Positions 1 through 9,280 of a stretch of DNA of 33,728 nucleotides are shown here, piece after piece. Below the pieces are notes generated by a model. The model worked only from the letters and a program-made list of their open reading frames with translations. It did not search any database and was not told where the DNA came from. The stretch is from the NCBI GenBank assembly GCA_024695415.1, contig JAILIE010000063.1:1-33728 (forward strand), read 5' to 3'. The DNA is from Clostridiales bacterium (GTDB lineage: Bacteria > Bacillota > Clostridia > Christensenellales > Aristaeellaceae). The stretch's first letter is position 1. The number at the start of each line of letters is the position of its first letter. The translations under genes were made by a program, and so were the position numbers.

Positions 1-1
1 G

Positions 2-31
2 TTGTCAGAGGGGCGGGGAAAATGATATAAT
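2..31 (+). promoter_or_regulatory. sigma-A promoter of the priA operon
   Basis: TTGTCA at 2-7 and TATAAT at 26-31 are separated by 18 bases, and the -10 box carries an extended TG motif at 23-24. The site lies 39 bases upstream of the priA start and is the only clear promoter seen for the following + strand run of genes. The -35 box touches the window edge, so elements further upstream cannot be seen. Confidence 0.7.
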
Positions 32-69
32 AATATGGTTTACTGTGTCCGGGAAGGAGGGGTGGAAGG

Positions 70-2310
70 GTGTACTGTCAGGTGATTGTGGACATCGTTC
101 ATGAGAACGTGGCGAAGCCCTTTACCTATGTGATTCCGGACGGGATGGAGCTGTCTGTCGGACAGCGGGTGGCGGTGCCTTTCGGGCACCGGGAGAAGGA
201 AGGTGTGGTCGTCGCGCTGACCGGGGAGACGGACATTGACGCGGAGAAGCTGCGGGCGGTGGCGCGGCCGCTGGAGGACTGGGCCGCGATCCCGCCGGAG
301 CTGATGGCCCTGGCAGGGGACATGGCGCGGGAGAGCCACTGCCCGATGGCGGAGACGCTGCGCCTGATGCTGCCGGCCCAGATGCGCGGCGGACGGGTGC
401 ACGAGAAGACGGAGAAGGCCGCGCGGCTGGTGGTTTCTTCTGAGGAAGCTCTTTCAGCTGCCGACGCGGAGAAGCGGAGCCCGAAGCGGGCGGCGCTGCT
501 GCGGCTGCTTTCCGACGGGGAGGAGCATAGCGTGCGCTCCCTGGCGGAGGAAGTGAAGGATCCTTCCGACGCGCTCAGGAAGCTTGCGGAACAGGGGCTG
601 ATTGAGCTGTACGACCGGGAGAGCCTGCGCTCCCCGGGCGGGAGCTGGCGGGAGACCAGGGACCCGGGATACACCCTGACGCCGGACCAGCGGGAGGCGC
701 TGGACGAGATCCTGCCCTGCCTTGCGGGGAAGGGCGGCAGGTTCCTGCTGCACGGGGTGACCGGCAGCGGAAAGACGGAAGTATTCATGGCGGCGGTGCG
801 GGAGACGCTGGCCATCGGACGGAGCGCGATCATCCTGGTTCCGGAGATCGCGCTGACGCCGCAGATGGTGAGCTGGTTCCGGGGGCGCTTCGGGCCGGTG
901 GCCGCCGTGATCCATTCCCGGCTGAGCGCCGGGGAACGATACGACGAATGGCGCCGGATCCGCCGCGGGGAGGCCCGGGTGGTGATCGGCGCGCGGAGCG
1001 CGGTGTTCTCCCCGGTGAACAACCTGGGGATGATCGTGATCGACGAGGAGCACGAGAGCACCTACCTGAACGACCGGCATCCGCGGTACGACACGCGGGA
1101 CGTGGCGGCGAACCGCTGCGCGCGGGAGAAGGCCGTGATGATCCTGGCGAGCGCCACGCCGAGCATCCTGAGCTTCGCGAAGGCGCGGCGCGGGGACTAT
1201 GTGCTGCTGGAGATGCCGGAGCGGGTCAACCGCCATCCGCTGCCGGAGGTCGAGGTAATCGACATGCGGCAGGAGCTGGAGGGCGGGAACCGGTCGGTGC
1301 TCAGCGGCGCGCTGAGCAGGGCGCTGAAGGAATGCGCCGCGCGGCACGAGCAGGCGATCCTGCTGATGAACCGGCGGGGATACAATTCCTTCGTGTCCTG
1401 CCGGAGCTGCGGATACGTGGTGAAGTGCCCGAACTGCGACATCAGCATGACGTACCACACGAACGCGGCGGACGGGCTCCTGCGGTGCCACTACTGCGGC
1501 AGCGCGGTGCCGCCGCCGGAGAAATGCCCCGCCTGCGGGAGCCGGTACATCAAATACTTCGGCGCCGGAACCCAGAAGGTGGAGGAAGAGGTGCGGAAGC
1601 TGCTGCCCGGCGTGACCACCGCGCGGATGGACTACGACACCACCGGCGGGAAGGACGGGCACGGGAAGATCCTGGAGGAATTCCGCAGCGGGCGGGCGAG
1701 GATCCTGATCGGCACGCAGATGATCGCCAAGGGGCTGGACTTTCCGCAGGTGACGCTGGTGGGCGTCGTGGCGGCGGACCTGGCGCTGAACCTGCCGGAC
1801 TACCGGAGCCGGGAGCGGGCCTTCCAGCTGTTCACGCAGGTGGCCGGTCGCGCCGGGCGCGGGGAGAAGCCCGGGCGGGTCATCATCCAGACCTACAAGC
1901 CGGAAGACCCGGTGATCGGGTTCGCCTCACGGCAGGACTACCGGGCGTTCTTCGAAAGCGAGTTCAGGCGGCGGCGGAACAGCCTGTACCCGCCCTTCAC
2001 GAACCTGGCGCGGATCCTGGTGGAAAGCGCGCGGGAGGACGAGGCGGAGAAGAAGGCGAAGGCGCTGGAGGAGACTGTGCGGGCGGCGCTTGGGGAGCAT
2101 CCCGCGTGGCAGAAGAAGGTCATTACGCTTTTGAACGAGGAGCCGGGAGTCAAGTTCCTGCGGGGGAAGCACCGGCGGCACCTGTTGATGAAGACCCTAG
2201 TCAGTAAGGAGACGGAGGAGTTCTTCGCCTTCCTGACGGACCTGCTGGAGGATACCCAGTCCGCGGAGGCGGACGCGTGGCTGGAGGTCAACCCCACCAC
2301 GATGATTTAA
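70..2310 (+). CDS. priA: Primosomal protein N' (replication restart helicase PriA)
   Basis: Superfamily 2 DNA helicase that recognises stalled replication forks and reloads the replisome in the cytoplasm. The 746-residue product has the N-terminal 3' DNA-end binding domain (about 1-100), a winged-helix segment (about 135-185), a Walker A motif GVTGSGKT at 229-236, a DEEH box at 325-328, and the helicase motifs GTQMIAKGLDFPQV and QVAGRAGRG. Between the helicase lobes lie the zinc-binding cysteine pairs (CRSC, CPNC, CHYC, CPAC). The GTG start at 70 is chosen because AAGGAGG at 54-60 sits nine bases upstream and the N terminus matches the family. It is the first gene of a long run continuing into def. 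Length and motifs are complete. Confidence 0.97.
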   Translation: MYCQVIVDIVHENVAKPFTYVIPDGMELSVGQRVAVPFGHREKEGVVVALTGETDIDAEKLRAVARPLEDWAAIPPELMALAGDMARESHCPMAETLRLMLPAQMRGGRVHEKTEKAARLVVSSEEALSAADAEKRSPKRAALLRLLSDGEEHSVRSLAEEVKDPSDALRKLAEQGLIELYDRESLRSPGGSWRETRDPGYTLTPDQREALDEILPCLAGKGGRFLLHGVTGSGKTEVFMAAVRETLAIGRSAIILVPEIALTPQMVSWFRGRFGPVAAVIHSRLSAGERYDEWRRIRRGEARVVIGARSAVFSPVNNLGMIVIDEEHESTYLNDRHPRYDTRDVAANRCAREKAVMILASATPSILSFAKARRGDYVLLEMPERVNRHPLPEVEVIDMRQELEGGNRSVLSGALSRALKECAARHEQAILLMNRRGYNSFVSCRSCGYVVKCPNCDISMTYHTNAADGLLRCHYCGSAVPPPEKCPACGSRYIKYFGAGTQKVEEEVRKLLPGVTTARMDYDTTGGKDGHGKILEEFRSGRARILIGTQMIAKGLDFPQVTLVGVVAADLALNLPDYRSRERAFQLFTQVAGRAGRGEKPGRVIIQTYKPEDPVIGFASRQDYRAFFESEFRRRRNSLYPPFTNLARILVESAREDEAEKKAKALEETVRAALGEHPAWQKKVITLLNEEPGVKFLRGKHRRHLLMKTLVSKETEEFFAFLTDLLEDTQSAEADAWLEVNPTTMI

Positions 2311-2339
2311 AGAAAAAAGAACCGGAAAGGAAACGGAAA

Positions 2340-2855
2340 ATGGCAACGCGCAAGATAGTCACCGTCGGGGACGATACCCTGAGAAAAGTATGCCGGCCGC
2401 AGGAGAAGTTCGACCTGCGCCTGGCGATCCTGCTGAAGGATATGGCGGACACCATGTACAAGGCGGAAGGCGTGGGCCTGGCCGGGCCGCAGGTGGGCAT
2501 CCTGCGGCGGGTGGCCGTGGTGGACGTGACAGAGGACCACAAGGGACTGCTGGAGCTGGTGAACCCGGAAATCATCGAGCGGGAGGGCTGCCAGACCGGG
2601 CGCGAGGGCTGCCTGAGCGTGCCGGGGCGGCAGGGCGTCGTGACCCGGCCGATGAAGGTGAAGGTCCGCTACCAGACGCGGAAGGGCCAGTGGATGGAGC
2701 TGGAGACGGAGGGCTTTGAGGCCCGCGCCATCTGCCATGAGCTGGACCACCTGGACGGGCGGCTGTACATCGACGTGATGGACCGGGAACTGACGCAGGA
2801 AGAGATCGAGGGGCACATCCCCGAGGACGACCAGCCGGAGGAAGAGGAAGAGTGA
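2340..2855 (+). CDS. def: Peptide deformylase
   Basis: Metalloenzyme that removes the formyl group from the N-terminal methionine of nascent proteins. The 171-residue product shows all three family motifs: GVGLAGPQVG at 44-53, EGCLS at 89-93 with metal ligand C91, and HELDH at 133-137 with catalytic E134. The open frame extends upstream to 2277, but the ATG at 2340 is preferred because it begins the conserved MATRKI start and has a GGAAAGGA ribosome site just upstream. The C terminus is a short acidic tail ending in five glutamates. Its stop overlaps the fmt start by four bases (GTGA), the usual def-fmt coupling: fmt adds the formyl group that def later removes. Confidence 0.97.
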   Translation: MATRKIVTVGDDTLRKVCRPQEKFDLRLAILLKDMADTMYKAEGVGLAGPQVGILRRVAVVDVTEDHKGLLELVNPEIIEREGCQTGREGCLSVPGRQGVVTRPMKVKVRYQTRKGQWMELETEGFEARAICHELDHLDGRLYIDVMDRELTQEEIEGHIPEDDQPEEEEE

Positions 2856-3796
2856 GAGTCGTATTTATGGGAACGCCCCAGTTCGCGGTGCCTTCCCTGA
2901 AGGCGCTGAAGAACATGGACGGCGTCGAGGTCGTGGGCGTGTTCACCCAGCCGGACCGGCCGAAGGGCCGGGGGAACAAGGTGGTTCCTTCGCCGGTGAA
3001 AGTGATCGCCGTGGAAGCGGGGATCCCGGTATTCCAGCCGGAAAGGATCCGGAAGACCGGGGTGGAGGACCTGAAGGCGCTCAAGCCCGACCTGTGCGTA
3101 ACGGCGGCGTTCGGGCAGATATTGAGCAGGGAAATCCTGGACATTCCCCCGATGGGGAATATCAACGTGCACGCGTCGCTTCTGCCGCGGCACCGTGGGT
3201 CCGCGCCGATCGCCTACGCCATTATGGCGGGGGACGAAAAGGCCGGCGTGACCACCATGATGATGGACGAGGGGATCGACACCGGGGACATGCTGCTGAC
3301 CGCGGAGACGGAGATCGGGGAAAGCGAGACCTGCGGCGAGCTGACGGAGCGGCTGAGCGAAATCGGCGCGGAGCTGCTGGTGAAGACCATTGAGGAGATA
3401 CGCGCGGGGACGCTCAAGCGGATTCCGCAGGACGAGAGAAAAATGACCTATGACCCCATGCTGAAGAAGGAAATGGGGATCGTCGATTTTTCCATGGACG
3501 CCGGGAAGGCGCGCGGGGCAATCAACGGGCTGAACCCCTGGCCGTGCGTATCGGTGCCATTTGAGGGCGAGCGGCTGAAGCTGCTTCGCGCTGTCACAGC
3601 GGAGGGCAGCGGAAAACCGGGGGAGGTCATCACGGCGGACCCGAAGGCGGGGCTGATTATCGCGTGCGGAAGGGACGCGGTGAAGATCCTGGAGGTCCAG
3701 GCGCCCGGCGGGAAGCGGATGCGCGCGGAGGACTTCCTGCGCGGGCACGCGATCGCCGTCGGCACGGACCTGAACGAAGGAAACCGGGAAGGATAA
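2852..3796 (+). CDS. fmt: Methionyl-tRNA formyltransferase
   Basis: Transfers a formyl group from 10-formyl-tetrahydrofolate to initiator Met-tRNA. The 314-residue product begins with the Rossmann-type MGTPQFAVPS, carries the formyl-transfer motif NVHASLLPRHRG around 105-116 (N105 and H107 are the expected catalytic residues) and the GIDTGDM segment near 141-147 with the catalytic aspartate. The C-terminal OB-like tRNA-binding domain follows from about residue 205. The start is a GTG overlapping the def stop. The length is typical and nothing is missing. It is followed by rsmB after four bases. Confidence 0.97.
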   Translation: MRVVFMGTPQFAVPSLKALKNMDGVEVVGVFTQPDRPKGRGNKVVPSPVKVIAVEAGIPVFQPERIRKTGVEDLKALKPDLCVTAAFGQILSREILDIPPMGNINVHASLLPRHRGSAPIAYAIMAGDEKAGVTTMMMDEGIDTGDMLLTAETEIGESETCGELTERLSEIGAELLVKTIEEIRAGTLKRIPQDERKMTYDPMLKKEMGIVDFSMDAGKARGAINGLNPWPCVSVPFEGERLKLLRAVTAEGSGKPGEVITADPKAGLIIACGRDAVKILEVQAPGGKRMRAEDFLRGHAIAVGTDLNEGNREG

Positions 3797-3800
3797 GGGA

Positions 3801-5354
3801 ATGACAGAGAAGAGAAGACCCGTGAAGCCTTTCGGCAACCGGGGTACAGACAGAAAAGCGGACGGGAAAACGTTCAGCCGGCAGGGGAACGGGAACCGGC
3901 CGTACGGCAAGCCGGGCGGCGGAAAACCCTTTGGAAACCGGAACGGCGGGAAGCCTGCCGGAAGCTTTGGGAAAGGGACCGGGCGGCCCCAGGCGGTGAA
4001 ACCGGTGAAGGCCGGGGAGGAAGGCATGCCCGCGCGGCGCATCGCGCTGCGGGTGATCCGGCAGGTAACGGAGCAGGGGGCCTTCGCGTCGCTGGCGCTG
4101 GACAGCGCGCTGAACGGCTGCGGCCTGATCGCAGCGGACCGGCGGCTGGTGGCGCGGCTGGTGTACGACACGCTGGACCACCTGATCTACCTGGACTGGA
4201 CGCTTCACCAGGTCATGGCCCGGGAGGACACGGACATCAAGCTGCGGAACATCCTGCGGCTGGGGGCGTGCCAGATCATGCTGGAGGACCGGATTCCGGA
4301 GAGCGCGGCGACGAATACCAGCGTGCAGCTGTGCGTCGAGCTGGGCATGGAAGGCCTGAAGGGCGTATGCAACGGCATACTGCGCAACCTGATCCGCAAG
4401 AAAGACGAGCTGGTGTTCCCGGACCCGGAGGAGGAGCCGGACAAGGCGGCGAGCATCCGCCTGAGCCTGCCGGAGTGGCTGTGGATCCGGCTGAAGGACA
4501 GCTACGGCGCGGAGGAGGCGGAGAAGATCGCCTCCTTCCGGAACCCGGACGAGGGATGGACGATCCGCCCGAACCTGACGCGGCTGGACGACGCGGGGAT
4601 GGAACAGCTGCTGGAAAAGAAGGTATGGGAGAAGGAGAAGGGCGACCTGCCCCACGAGTGGAAGATCCGCGGCGCGATGGACATCGGTCAGGACGCGGAC
4701 TTCCTGGGCGGGAACTTCTCGATCATGACGGCGGGAAGCATGATGGCCTGCCTGGCGATGGACGTGAAGCGGGGACAGCAGGTGCTGGACTGCTGCGCGG
4801 CGCCGGGCGGAAAGACCTGCTATATGGCGGAGATGATGAACGGCACGGGCCGGGTGCAGGCCTGGGACGTGCATGAGCACCGGACCGCGCTGATCGAGGC
4901 GCAGGCGAAGCGCCTGGGGCTGGAGAACATCCGCCCGATGGTCCGGGACGCCGGAAAGAAGCGGGAGGACCTGTACCGGACGATGGACGCGGTGCTGCTG
5001 GACGCGCCGTGCACCGGGCTGGGGATGCTGGCGGAGAAGCCGGACATCAAACTGCGGGTGACGGAGGAGAGCACGAAGGAGCTGACCGCGCTGCAGGGGA
5101 AGCTGCTGGACACGGTATGCGAATACGTGAAGGGCGGCGGGACGCTGGTGTACTCCACCTGCTCGGTGCTGCCGGAGGAGAACGAGGAACAGATTGAGGC
5201 GTTCCTTGCGCGGCATCCGGAGTTCGAGGCGGCGGACCTGCCGAAAAGCATTCCGGAAAAATACCGGCAGCACCGGAAACTGGGTTTGCAGCTGCTGGAA
5301 TACCGGGACGGAACCGAGGGATTCTATCTGTGCCGGATGAAGAGAAAGGACTGA
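3801..5354 (+). CDS. rsmB: 16S rRNA (cytosine-967-C5)-methyltransferase with basic N-terminal extension
   Basis: S-adenosylmethionine-dependent methyltransferase that forms m5C967 in 16S rRNA. The NusB-like RNA-binding domain spans about 76-205 and the methyltransferase domain about 225-517. The SAM site CCAAPGGKT is at 331-339, with the two family cysteines in DAPCTGLG (C404) and STCSV (C454). Residues 1-75 are an unusual Gly/Lys/Arg/Asn-rich low-complexity tail with a repeated KPFGNR (residues 9-14 and 42-47), which ordinary RsmB lacks. The ATG at 3801 follows an AAGGGA site. An internal start near residue 76 would give a canonical protein, but no ribosome site favours it. Confidence 0.94.
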   Translation: MTEKRRPVKPFGNRGTDRKADGKTFSRQGNGNRPYGKPGGGKPFGNRNGGKPAGSFGKGTGRPQAVKPVKAGEEGMPARRIALRVIRQVTEQGAFASLALDSALNGCGLIAADRRLVARLVYDTLDHLIYLDWTLHQVMAREDTDIKLRNILRLGACQIMLEDRIPESAATNTSVQLCVELGMEGLKGVCNGILRNLIRKKDELVFPDPEEEPDKAASIRLSLPEWLWIRLKDSYGAEEAEKIASFRNPDEGWTIRPNLTRLDDAGMEQLLEKKVWEKEKGDLPHEWKIRGAMDIGQDADFLGGNFSIMTAGSMMACLAMDVKRGQQVLDCCAAPGGKTCYMAEMMNGTGRVQAWDVHEHRTALIEAQAKRLGLENIRPMVRDAGKKREDLYRTMDAVLLDAPCTGLGMLAEKPDIKLRVTEESTKELTALQGKLLDTVCEYVKGGGTLVYSTCSVLPEENEEQIEAFLARHPEFEAADLPKSIPEKYRQHRKLGLQLLEYRDGTEGFYLCRMKRKD

Positions 5355-5356
5355 GC

Positions 5357-6442
5357 ATGACAGAACTGACCGGGATGACGGCCGCGGAGGTCACCGCGTG
5401 GATGAAGGCGGAGGGATACCCCGCCTTCCGGGGCAGCCAGGTATTCCGCTGGATCCACCAGGGGGCGGACTTCGACGGAATGACGAACCTGTCCAAGGGC
5501 ATGCGGGAGGAACTGAAGGCGAAGGCCGTCGCGCAGCCCGTGACGGTGCAGCTGAGCCGGCGCAGCGCCCTGGACGACACCGTGAAGCTGCTCTACGCCC
5601 TGAAGGACGGGAACTGCGTGGAAGGCGTGATCATGCGCTACAAGTACGGCGTGAGCCTGTGCATTTCAACGCAGGTGGGCTGCCGGATGGGCTGCCGCTT
5701 CTGCGCGAGCACGCTGGAGGGGCGGATCCGGGACCTGACGGCCGGCGAGATGCTGGGCGAGATCCTGGCCGCGAACCGCTTCCTGGCGGAGGAGGCGGAG
5801 ACCGAAGGCGGCGAGGTGGAAAAGGTCAGCCATGTCGTGCTGATGGGCAGCGGGGAACCGCTGGACAACTATGACCAGGTGATCCGCTTCCTGCGCCTTT
5901 TGCGCGAGGAGGAGGGGGTGCGCATCAGCCTGCGGAACGTGTCGCTGTCGACCTGCGGGCTGGTGCCGAAAATGTACGACCTGGCGGAGGAAAACCTGCC
6001 GGTGACGCTGTGCGTATCGCTGCACGCGCCGAACGACGAGATCCGGCGCCAGACGATGCCCATCGCGGAGAGATGGTCGGTGAAGGAGATCCTGGACGCC
6101 TGCCGGAACTATATCCGGAAGACCGGGCGGCGGGTGATCTTCGAATACGCGCTGGTGGACGGCCAGAACGCCGGGGAGGCGGAGGCCGCGGAGCTGGCGG
6201 AGCTGCTGCGCGGGCTGCAGTGCCACGTGAACCTGATCCCCCTGAACGAGGTCAAGGAACGGAACCTGAAGGGGGTCAGCGAGGAGACGGTGAGGCGGTT
6301 CATGAAGGTGCTGGAGGAGAAGCATATCTCCGTAACCCGGCGGCGGGAAATGGGAGACGATATCGACGGCGCGTGCGGGCAGCTGCGCCGGAAAACCCTG
6401 GAATCAGTAAGGAGCGAGGAACCATGCGGAAGTTCAAACTGA
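5357..6442 (+). CDS. rlmN: Dual-specificity 23S rRNA A2503 / tRNA A37 C2-methyltransferase
   Basis: Radical SAM enzyme that makes 2-methyladenosine in 23S rRNA and in some tRNAs. The 361-residue product has the iron-sulfur motif CRMGCRFC with C109, C113 and C116, and the late cysteine in ACGQLR (C340) used as the methyl-carrying or resolving residue. The frame opens at 5330 inside rsmB, but the ATG at 5357 is chosen because AAAGGA lies six bases upstream and it starts two bases after the rsmB stop. The last residues overlap the next gene by 19 bases. It belongs with rsmB and rsmG as ribosome-modification functions in this run. Confidence 0.96.
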   Translation: MTELTGMTAAEVTAWMKAEGYPAFRGSQVFRWIHQGADFDGMTNLSKGMREELKAKAVAQPVTVQLSRRSALDDTVKLLYALKDGNCVEGVIMRYKYGVSLCISTQVGCRMGCRFCASTLEGRIRDLTAGEMLGEILAANRFLAEEAETEGGEVEKVSHVVLMGSGEPLDNYDQVIRFLRLLREEEGVRISLRNVSLSTCGLVPKMYDLAEENLPVTLCVSLHAPNDEIRRQTMPIAERWSVKEILDACRNYIRKTGRRVIFEYALVDGQNAGEAEAAELAELLRGLQCHVNLIPLNEVKERNLKGVSEETVRRFMKVLEEKHISVTRRREMGDDIDGACGQLRRKTLESVRSEEPCGSSN

Positions 6443-7329
6443 AGGAGAAGGCCGCGGAACGGATGAAGAACCCGGATGAGGCGTTCTCCCGCGCGGGGAG
6501 CGCCGCGGCGGCGCGGGAGGTTACTTTCCTGGAGAACGCCGGCGGCATCCGCGTCGTATGGCGGACGGACGTCGGGCGGATCCGCCAGACGAACGAGGAC
6601 GCGGTGGTCATCGGCCACGGCCTGGCGGCGGTGGCGGACGGAATGGGCGGCCACAACGGCGGGGAGATCGCCTCCGGCGGGCTGCGGGACGGCCTGCTGC
6701 GCGAGCTGGCCGGGAAGGAAGCGGACCGGGCGGAGCTGGAAGGCGCCGTGGAGCGCATCAACCTGGAGCTGTGGGAAAAGCAGGAGCACGACGCCAGCCT
6801 GACCGGCATGGGCACGACGCTGACCGCGCTGTGGCCGACCGAAAAGGAAATGATCATCGCCCATGTGGGCGACAGCCGGGCCTACCTGCTGCGCAGCGGG
6901 GAGCTGCGCCAGATGACAAGGGACCATTCCATGGTGGCGGACATGGTGCGCAGGGGCGTCCTGACGGAAGAGCAGGCCGCCTGCCATCCCATGCGGAACT
7001 ATATCACGCGCGCGGTGGGTACGGAGGACACCATCGAGGTGGACATGTACACCGAGAAGCGCGAGGCGGGGGACCGCTGGCTGGTGTGCTCGGACGGGCT
7101 GTACGGCCAGATGACGCACGAGGAGCTGGACGCGCTTGTGCGGACCGCGGACCCGGAGGAGGCCGCGGACCGGCTGCTCCGGACCGCCCTGGAGAACGGC
7201 GGCAAGGACAATATTACCCTGATCCTGCTGGACGATACCACCGGCGCGCCGCCGGAGGAGGAAGAGACGCCGGAGGACGAAGCACCGGCGGCCGAAGCGG
7301 ACGGACAGGAGGTGGCGGGCGATGAATGA
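6424..7329 (+). CDS. prpC: PP2C-family serine/threonine protein phosphatase (PrpC/Stp)
   Basis: Metal-dependent phosphatase that reverses phosphorylation by the adjacent PASTA kinase. The 301-residue product has the PP2C motifs in order: TDVGRIRQTNEDA (48-60), ADGMGGHNGG (71-80), HVGDSRAYLLR, VCSDGLYGQM and GGKDNITL. Bacterial PrpC normally begins almost at the TDVG motif, so the first 45 residues, basic then alanine-rich, are an extension. The C terminus is an acidic Glu/Ala tail. The ATG at 6424 has TAAGGAG nine bases upstream and lies inside the end of rlmN; the frame is open further upstream but that part is out of frame with rlmN and not coding. Its stop overlaps the kinase start by eight bases. 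Confidence 0.93.
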   Translation: MRKFKLKEKAAERMKNPDEAFSRAGSAAAAREVTFLENAGGIRVVWRTDVGRIRQTNEDAVVIGHGLAAVADGMGGHNGGEIASGGLRDGLLRELAGKEADRAELEGAVERINLELWEKQEHDASLTGMGTTLTALWPTEKEMIIAHVGDSRAYLLRSGELRQMTRDHSMVADMVRRGVLTEEQAACHPMRNYITRAVGTEDTIEVDMYTEKREAGDRWLVCSDGLYGQMTHEELDALVRTADPEEAADRLLRTALENGGKDNITLILLDDTTGAPPEEEETPEDEAPAAEADGQEVAGDE

Positions 7330-9280
7330 GAAAATCCTCGCGAACCGCTACCGGCTGACGGAGCAGATCGGCATGGGCGGCATGGCCATCGTGTACCGCG
7401 CGGTGGACCTGCGCACCGGGCATAACGTGGCGGTCAAGGTACTGCGTCCCGAATTCAACGAGGACCGGGAGTTCATCGGCCGGTTCCAGCGGGAGGCGGA
7501 AGCCGCCAGCAAGATGACCCACCACAACATCGTGAACCTGCTGGACGTGGGCATGGACGGGGAAAACCGCTACCTGGTCATGGAATACGTGCAGGGCAAG
7601 ACCCTGAAGGAAGTGATCCATGAGCGCGGAAAGCTGAGCGCCCCGCTGGCGTGCCAGATCGCGATCCGAATCCTGAGCGCCCTCGAGCACGCCCACCGGA
7701 ACGGCATCGTCCACCGGGACATCAAACCGCAGAACATCCTGGTGCACGAGGACGGGCACATCAAGGTGGCGGACTTCGGCATCGCCCGGATCGCGGACAG
7801 CGCGACGCTGACCAAGGGCGACAACGTGATGGGCTCCGTGCACTACTTCTCGCCGGAGCAGGCCCGGGGCGAAGGCGCCACCGCGGCCAGCGATATCTAT
7901 TCCACCGGCATCGTGCTGTACGAGATGCTGACCGGGCGCGTGCCCTACGACGGGGACAACCCGGTGGCCGTGGCCATGCAGCACCTGCACGCCACGCCGG
8001 TGCCGATCCAGAGCCTGGCGCCGGACGTGCCGGCAAGTGTGATCCGGGTATGCATGAAGGCGATGGAGAAGAATCCCGCCATGCGCTACCAGAGCGCGCG
8101 GGACATGGCGACCGACCTGCGCGACGCGCTGGCGGAGCGGGGCGACCGCGCCCTGATCGCGGACAGCGATCCGGAAATCTACCAGCCGAAACCGCCGGTG
8201 ACCCCCGGCGAGAACAAGCCGAACCCCGGCAGCGGCAACACCGCGGGCCAGGCGGGACTGATCGCGACGCTGCTGGCGAAGCGCAGCATGATCCGCATCG
8301 GCACGGACATCCTGCTGGCGCTGGTGATCATTGCCGGGCTGTTCTTCGGCGGGCGGGCGATCTACCGCCAGATCCTGACGACGGTGACCGTTCCGGACGT
8401 GGTGGGCATGGACCTGAGCGAGGCGGAACTGGTGATCAGCCGGGAGGGCATGTCCGTCGGCAAGGAGCCGAAATACATCGCCAGCGACGAATACCCGGAG
8501 AGCGCGGTCATCATGCAGAACCCCGCGGCGGGCACCACCGCCCGGAAGGGGGACAGTGTGATCCTGATCATCTCCGCGGGGCCGACGGACTTCGACATGC
8601 CGGACGTGATGAACAAGCCCGTGGACGAGGCGACGGAGCTCCTGGAGTCCCGGGGGCTGAAGGTGACCCGTGACCGGGCCGCCAGCAGCAGCGTGGAAAA
8701 AGGCAACGTGATGAACCAGATCCCGGCGGCGGGCGAGAAGGTGACCAAGGACACCGCGGTGACGCTGACGATCAGTGGCGGGATGACGACCATCCCGAAC
8801 ATGACGGGCGGAACCCTCGGAAACGCCGAGGAAGAGATCATGAAAAACAACCTGACGCTGCAGACCGCCCTGAAATATACGCCCACGGACAATCCGGAAC
8901 TGCACGGCACCGTGGCGGAACAGCTGCCGGAGGCGAATTCCCAGGCGGCGGAGGACACCGCGGTATCCCTGGTGCTGTATGAGCATCCCGATATGATCCA
9001 GACGGTCCAGGTATCCGTAAAGCTGCCGAAGGACGAGCAGGCCCTGAAAGTGAAGATCTCCGTGCAGGCCAGCGGATCGAACATCGAGCTGGACAGCCGG
9101 AGCTATACCGTGGCGCCGGAGGACCCGCGGACGATTGAGGAAACCTTCAAGATTCCGGACGGGCGGCCGTACTATTACCTGGTCTATGTCGGGGATGTGC
9201 TCCAGGTCCAGAAACAGCTGAACCCGGAAGCTTTCCCGCCGGATCCGACGGCGACCCCCGGGGAGAGCGGCGGAAAATGA
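7322..9280 (+). CDS. prkC: PASTA-domain serine/threonine protein kinase (PrkC/Stk1/PknB type)
   Basis: Membrane kinase that senses muropeptides or lipid II through extracellular PASTA repeats and controls cell-wall growth, division and dormancy exit. The 652-residue product has a Hanks kinase domain (about 10-275) with the glycine loop GMGGMAIV at 17-24, lysine K39, HRDIKPQN from 131 and DFG at 151-153. A Pro/Gly/Asn-rich linker leads to one membrane segment at about 327-347. PASTA repeats begin near 355, 423 and 490, the third degenerate, followed by about 90 residues of likely beta structure and a Pro/Glu tail. The phosphatase upstream overlaps by eight bases and rsgA downstream by four, consistent with coupled translation. 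Confidence 0.96.
   Translation: MNEKILANRYRLTEQIGMGGMAIVYRAVDLRTGHNVAVKVLRPEFNEDREFIGRFQREAEAASKMTHHNIVNLLDVGMDGENRYLVMEYVQGKTLKEVIHERGKLSAPLACQIAIRILSALEHAHRNGIVHRDIKPQNILVHEDGHIKVADFGIARIADSATLTKGDNVMGSVHYFSPEQARGEGATAASDIYSTGIVLYEMLTGRVPYDGDNPVAVAMQHLHATPVPIQSLAPDVPASVIRVCMKAMEKNPAMRYQSARDMATDLRDALAERGDRALIADSDPEIYQPKPPVTPGENKPNPGSGNTAGQAGLIATLLAKRSMIRIGTDILLALVIIAGLFFGGRAIYRQILTTVTVPDVVGMDLSEAELVISREGMSVGKEPKYIASDEYPESAVIMQNPAAGTTARKGDSVILIISAGPTDFDMPDVMNKPVDEATELLESRGLKVTRDRAASSSVEKGNVMNQIPAAGEKVTKDTAVTLTISGGMTTIPNMTGGTLGNAEEEIMKNNLTLQTALKYTPTDNPELHGTVAEQLPEANSQAAEDTAVSLVLYEHPDMIQTVQVSVKLPKDEQALKVKISVQASGSNIELDSRSYTVAPEDPRTIEETFKIPDGRPYYYLVYVGDVLQVQKQLNPEAFPPDPTATPGESGGK

Noticed and set aside
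126-1662. Long open frames antisense to priA, and 948-2207 in another + frame
   Set aside because: Arg/Pro/His/Gly-rich translations without domains, typical shadows in GC-rich coding DNA; priA explains the region fully.
2277-2339. Longer N terminus for peptide deformylase
   Set aside because: It would overlap the end of priA and add a Lys/Glu-rich stretch absent from the family; the ATG at 2340 has the ribosome site.
2669-5273. Antisense frames of 500 and 538 residues over fmt and rsmB
   Set aside because: Low-complexity Arg/Pro/Val/His-rich translations with no ribosome sites or motifs; fmt and rsmB are clear on the + strand.
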